A stretch of DNA of 64,000 bases, taken from Berghia stephanieae (Eukaryota > Mollusca > Gastropoda > Nudibranchia > Aeolidiidae). Below are positions 58,836 through 64,000 of this stretch, one piece after another. The position numbers and the translations under genes were made by a program. The notes under the pieces were generated by a model that saw only the letters and a list, made by a program, of their open reading frames with translations, did not search any database and was not told where the DNA came from. Position 1 is the first letter of the stretch, and the number at the start of each line of letters is the position of its first letter. The stretch is taken from assembly GCA_034508935.3 (NCBI GenBank), contig CM067447.1, positions 37,149,848-37,213,847 of the forward strand, in the 5' to 3' direction.

Positions 58836-59360
58836 TTTAAGGTTTTACGACGCTTGCGACACATTTAGGTCATTTCAGCACCAGTGAAAAGGAAGAATAT
58901 GGGATAGTAATTTTTTTTAGAATTACAAGTAAAGGTACCCAAGAAAAAAAAAGATAAAGGGGATTGGTTCAAATAGGGAACAGATGTAGATTCCAAGAGC
59001 ACACCATCAGTGTACTTAGTTTGAGATCACCTAAAAGTCTCATCCAGAAACCAGCACAGGATCCCACCAAGATGAATACATTCAAATTTTACAGAATATA
59101 TCCAAAAACAAAGCATAACTTGCAGTACATAACAGAGAGAGATTTATAAAGGAAAAAATAATTCCTCAAAACTAATACTAAATATTTGACTGTTAACCTC
59201 TCGCTAAGGGCTCCGACATGGGCTAGGACAAAAACCAAGAAATCCTATTCCAAAACAAGGACAAAAATCAACTCGGAAAATAGATATAAGGGGAGAGAAG
59301 ACATAGGAAGTGACCTATCGCCTAGCATGGGAGGTCATAATACCCCACCCAGAAAAAAAC
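58836..59360 (-). mobile_element. R1 copy, near full length, diverged subfamily
   Basis: On the minus strand it runs from GGGTGGGGTATTATGACC to the hairpin GGTGCT...AGCGTC and the TAAAACC tail. The stem carries changes on both sides but can still pair with wobbles. Confidence 0.82.
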
Positions 59361-59559
59361 CCCAAGTACCTAACATGTCTCAATATTACACTATACTGAT
59401 ATGCTTCAGTTCTCCGATACAACAATATACACTAGCAAAGCATGTTACTCTCAGCAGTATTTGAAGGAAGAAAACCTCACAACTTTACATTGGCCAACAG
59501 TTCTACCCAAAAAACCCCAATTGAGCTTGCCTGGTGTGATCTTCCCTGTGTGGTGCCCG

Positions 59560-61650
59560 GGGTCTCTTAACTGAGAGGGTCAAGAATAGCCCAACGCCAA
59601 GCCATCGTGTTGTAAAAGGAGACTAATGGTGTGTGACTCCCCCATTTTTGAGTCACCTGGTCCTCCAGGTCGAAGGGTTAACACCCCTTTCCGGATTGGA
59701 GGATCAGTGTTTCCCCATAAGAGGATTCACAAAGCAACTTGGGTCTCACCAGATGGTGTGACAGAGAATCAGATTGATCATTTTTGTATCTCTCGAAGAT
59801 ACAGACGTCCATTAGAAGATGTGACAGTACGGAGAGGGGCAGATGTTGGATCAGACCACCACCTGATATTGGCAAAGCTTAAGCTCCGACTCAGAAAACA
59901 TGGGACCAGATCACATACAAGAAGAAAATTCCAGGTGAATGCACTAGATGGGGAAAAGAATGAGGAAAACAAACTACAATTGAGTAATAGATTCCAACCT
60001 CTCGCTGAGCTCGAGGAGGACAGAGATGTAATGTAGAGTCACATTGAGCAAAGATCAAGGAAGTCTACATAACAACTTGCCACGAGGTATTGGGTGTAAA
60101 GAAATCTGAACATAAAGAATGGATAAGTCCAATCATCTTGGACCTAATTGAAAAGAGGAGAACAAGGAAGGAACAAGTGAATGCAAGTCGAACAAGGGCT
60201 TCATGACTGGATGCACAAGAGCAGTATCTAGCCATAGCTAAGGAAGTCAAAAGATTTGTGAAGAAAGACAAGGAAGCATTCATGAACAGACTTACAGAGA
60301 AAGCAGAAGCAGCAGCGACAGGAGGACAAATGAGGATCCTTTATCAAAGTACCAAGACACTTGCTGGAAAATATGGGAAACCAGAGGTACCAGTCAAAGA
60401 CAAAGATGGGAAAACTATTTTTTTGGAAAAGAGACTCAATCTGAGCGATGGAGGAAACATTTCAACTGCCTTCTGAACAGACCACAACCAGACAACCAGC
60501 TGGAAATTTTGCCTGCAAGGAATGAGCTACCAATTAGCTGTGATCCATCATCGATAGCTTGTGGGTGCCATTAACAAGATGAAAAGGCGGAAAGCTGCTG
60601 GACCAGACCAGATTCTCTAAAAGTTGATGCTGAATGAAATGCTGAGGCCCTGCACCCACTATTTGAGAGAATCTGGAATGACAGGATATTCCCAAAGGAT
60701 TGCAAGGAAGTACATCTTATCAAGCTTCCAAAGAAAGGGGACCTCAGTAATTGTAATAATTATCGAGGAATCACTCTTCTCTCTATCCCAGGAAAGGTTT
60801 TCAACCGTATTGTTCTAGAGAGAATTAAGAATGCAACAGATGCTAAACTGCGGGGCGAACAGTTTTTGGAAAAACCATTCAACCACCGACTAGATTGCCT
60901 CTCTGTGAGTCATAGTGGAACAGTCTATATAGAATGGAACTCTCCTCTTATTGTCAACTTTCTGGATTACGAGAAGGTTTTCGACAGTATTGACAGAGCA
61001 ACATTGTGGAAAATTCTGGCACATTATGGACTCCATGAAAAGATAGTAAACCTCATTAAGGAAATGTATGAAGGATCAATGGCAGGGTTGTACATCAAGA
61101 TCAGCTTACTGACAGCTTTGAAATTAAGACTAATGTCAAGCAGGGATGCTTGCTCTCACCATTCCTGTACATCATTGCCATTGATTGGTTAATGAAGGAA
61201 ACCTCCAAAGGGCGAAGAAATAGGATACAGTGGACCCCCTAGACACAGTTGCATGATCTGGATTTTGCAGATGATCTGGCTCTTCTGTCCCGCACCCAGG
61301 ACCAGATGCAAGCAAAAACCACAGTTATAAACAGCCTCTCGGAATCAATTGGTCTAAGAATTTACCATACAAAGTCAAAGATCTTGAGGATAGGACACAC
61401 CCTTAGACAGAATGACTCCACTATAACAAAGAAAGTATTGGACTGGAACCCTCAGGGCAGAAGATCAAGGGGAAGGCCACGAGAAACATGGAGAAGAATT
61501 AAAGAAGCTGATATACAGAGAAGTGATAAGACATGGAACAAGATAAAAAAGTTAGCTCAGGATAGAGAAGGATGGAAACTGTTTGTCTGTGGCCTATACC
61601 CTGACCCAGGGTGAAAAAGGCAATGATGATGATGATGATGATGATGGTGT
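59560..61650 (+). mobile_element. RTE-like LINE, decayed, most of ORF2 order kept
   Basis: Pieces appear in normal order. The end of the endonuclease domain has [28 protein letters not shown] and [20 protein letters not shown] (59715-59890; SDHHL is the catalytic-domain end). A linker with KEAFMNRL follows. The RT fingers have NCNNYRGITLLSIPGKVFNR (about 60745-60810). The palm has FLDYEKVFDSIDRATLWKIL, a degraded GC-LSPFL block near 61140-61165 and HDLDFADDLALLS (61250-61290, catalytic DD). The C-terminal end has NPQGRRSRGRPRETWRRIKE and AQDREGW. Stops and frame changes are frequent. The tail is (ATG)n at 61624-61647. Confidence 0.85.
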
Positions 61651-61769
61651 GATCTACAGAAATACCCTTCCTGCATATCTCCATAAAAGATGCTTTGCAC
61701 AAGAATTAAAGTGCAGACCACAGAAAGTGTTTCGGTGGCTTGTTTTGTCAATGTGAAGACAAGGCATTG

Positions 61770-61995
61770 CCTGAGTGTGGCTCAGCCGTATGGTCTTTGT
61801 TTCGTACCCAAAAGGTACCAAGTTCGATCACCCACTGCTGTGCTGTGTGGCCTTGAGCAAGTCACCTCGTCCTAGCTCAATTTGCAGCACTGCACTGCGG
61901 CTGACACCTGGTTATTCCAGTTTTCCCTTGGAATAGACCCTAGAGACAAATTTCCCCTATGGATGAAGAAAGGGAATTTTATTTTTATTTATTTT
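61770..61995 (+). mobile_element. CORE-type SINE
   Basis: A head with a B-box-like AGTTCGATCACCC (61820-61832) is followed by the CORE-like block GTGGCCTTGAGCAAGTCACC (about 61848-61867), CCTAGCTCAATTTGCAGCAC, and a T-rich end. The CORE motif resembles the CCTTGGGCAAGT block of MIR and other CORE-SINEs. A second partial copy is on the minus strand near 46545-46625. Confidence 0.75.
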
Positions 61996-62216
61996 ATTTA
62001 ATTTTATTTGAGCTTGAAAGGGCCATACAAACTACTAAATGTTCAAAAATAAATAATCTAAAGCTAACAAAATTGATTTCCAAACAATGTAGTTTTTGAT
62101 ACACACCCACGTACACATGCACACACTCTCACATTCATAGACACAAACCCGTCAAAAAAACAAAAAACAGACACAAAAAAACAAAAACAAAACAAACAAA
62201 TAGACAAAAGCAAACA

Positions 62217-62357
62217 GAAGAAGAAGAAGAAGAAGAAGAAAGAAGAAGAAGAAGAAGAAGAAGAAGAAGAAGAAGAAGAAGAAGAAAAAAGAAGAAAAGA
62301 AGAAGAAGAAGAAGAAAGAAGAAGAAGAAGAAGAAGAAGAAGAAGAAGAAGAAGAAG
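62217..62357. repeat. (GAA)n microsatellite
   Basis: About 140 bases of GAA with single-base slips. Poly-Ser, poly-Phe and poly-Leu frames here are not genes. Confidence 0.97.
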
Positions 62358-64000
62358 AGGTGGTGCGGTCATGTGAGAGCTTTCGAAGAAGAATATATAT
62401 TTCGAAGAAAAATAATTCTTTCGCATTATTTTTTTCCCCCGTCTCATTCATGTGTGACAGTAGCAAAATAGAGAAAAATGGTCCTGTCAGGTCCAGTCCG
62501 ACACACTTCGGTGCGTGCTAGTTATTTACTGACTATGGGTGTGTTTGACGACTCGCACGAACTTCACGACCTGCTCTCGCTGGCTGTGGCACAGTAGCCA
62601 TGCAGTGAATATATCCACATCTAGCGGAGTGTGTAGGTGGCATGAATATTATAGCTAACTGATAGACGGCCTAGTTTTGTTTTGTCTTTGTTTTTTCTTT
62701 TAAGTCGGCATTTGAAACGGAATAAAATCTGATTTTTTCGAGGAACGAAATAAAACTCTTTTCATTTCTTTTTTATTGGTTCTGTTCTTTGACGTTACAA
62801 ATTTTATTTTTACTATTAATTTAAAAAAATAAAAATATTAGCACTTATAGAGCAAAATCGTACTGTCGGAAATCCGATAATAGTCGGAAGATTTACAGGC
62901 CTGCAGTGCTACAAAAAAACAAAGCAATTTATTAGTACTCTTTGTATTACATTATCATTGACAGGTCTCATTGACTTTTTAGAAAGGAGAGTTTTACATT
63001 AACATGAGTGGATGGAAGATAATGAACCTTGTTTTACTTCTATTTCCTACTCATTCTTTGAAAGTACAAACCCACCTACAAAAAAAAAAATAAGTCAGCA
63101 TACCAGCCAACAATAACACTACTCATTGCCCAAATGAGTACAATACACACATACACACTGGAACAACTAGGAACGCATGTAAACCAACTTCCTTCATCCC
63201 TGCCTACTGATGAGATGCATAGAGCATTGCAATGGAATGAGCGAGCAATGTCAATGTTTTTAAAAAAATTCTATAACATTATATACTCTAATAAAATATT
63301 ATTGAGCACTCTTTTTAAAAAACTGATGAGAGAAGGTATCTACCAGTTGTAAATATATGTATATGAAACATGTGCGATAAACAGAGTGGTAAGAAACACA
63401 AAGACCAAGATCTGATCAGAGTGAACAGGAAATAAGACAGGAAATAAAGACCAGGTCAAGTAAAGAGGACAAAACTATGAAGTCAGTTTTACACTGGTAG
63501 CAACTACATGAAAAACCTTTCAACTTTACCATAAAATCTCAGGATCATTATCTTAATCAGATGATATGCACTTTGAGTATATTTTTCATCAATTAAAACC
63601 ATTAATAAAACCAATTTTCTTGCATTCGTAACTTTGCTCTTCGATATTCCATGTGGCCTTAATATGTTACAGCCATCCTATGCAATGTATATAATTTGGT
63701 CATTTTAATAAGTTAAAAAAGGGGTTAAAATAGGTAACAAATTTAACCAATAAAACAAATGAAAAAAAACACAAAAAAACAAGAAACAAAACAAGCCCAG
63801 AACAATAAAAACAAAACAAAAAATTATTTATCGTTAATTTTTATCATATTTGAATAGTTTAAGTCCTCTGGTCTCTAATTAAATAAAGAATTCAATCATC
63901 CATAGATTGGACACTGTGATCACATAAATGTGGACTGTTTTTTAAAATTTGTATCATTTCTGATTTTGATTCATTATACAACTCAACGAGACCTCACATT
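62358..64000. other. Non-coding stretch to the window end
   Basis: No gene or RNA was recognised. If the ITPR gene continues, this would be intronic. A short R1-like tail remnant may lie near 63645-63675. Confidence 0.4.

Noticed and set aside
60258-60476. 72-codon frame as an independent gene
   Set aside because: Its sequence and position fit the linker of the decayed LINE at 59560-61650.

Overview
This is AT-rich nuclear DNA from an animal, most likely a marine invertebrate. The evidence is GT-AG introns, metazoan-only membrane proteins, many LINE, SINE and DNA-transposon relics, and very long di- and trinucleotide microsatellites. A mollusc or other lophotrochozoan would fit the repeat style, but the sequence does not settle this. 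No bacterial, viral, CRISPR or operon-like structure is visible. I saw no LTR retrovirus-like element or Polinton.

Two host genes are supported, in convergent orientation. (1) Plus strand, 8472-9879: the last two coding exons of an LHFPL-family tetraspan membrane protein. The 5' exons were not found and probably lie left of the window. (2) Minus strand, 51890 down to 29150: the last twelve coding exons of an inositol 1,4,5-trisphosphate receptor (ITPR). They encode the end of the cytosolic regulatory region, all membrane segments, the pore and the C-terminal tail. All twelve exons join in phase to give 612 residues ending at a stop codon. The 5' part of the gene (roughly three quarters of a typical receptor) was not found and should lie beyond 64 kb or in exons too short to recognise.

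The rest is mobile and simple-sequence DNA. 1-8.4 kb: tRNA-derived SINE pieces, a CR1/L2-like LINE end and (TAG)n tracts. 9.9-29 kb: many copies of a ~510-545 bp SINE-like family (here R1), several LINE ends (minus strand at 15.4-16.5, 17.2, 20.9 and 24 kb), foldback elements, a TTAA-flanked MITE and one copy of a second SINE-like family (R2). 29-52 kb: ITPR introns loaded with insertions. These include a 440 bp (AG)n tract 11 bases from a splice donor, a MITE with perfect 20 bp ends, tRNA SINEs, a mariner split by R1 (itself split by other DNA), a second mariner split by a LINE, and pogo/Tigger-like elements. 52-64 kb: a pogo-like MITE, a LINE with an uninterrupted reverse-transcriptase frame, two very similar R1 copies, a decayed second LINE and a CORE-type SINE.

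The most interesting pattern is that R1 and R2, which differ over most of their length, end in the same architecture. Each has a terminal hairpin whose loop sequence is conserved while its stem is replaced by a different complementary stem, followed by a CAAA-rich tail. Copies of both carry 10-12 bp target-site duplications, so both look like retroposed families that may share one reverse transcriptase. Several insertions are nested, which gives a relative order of events.
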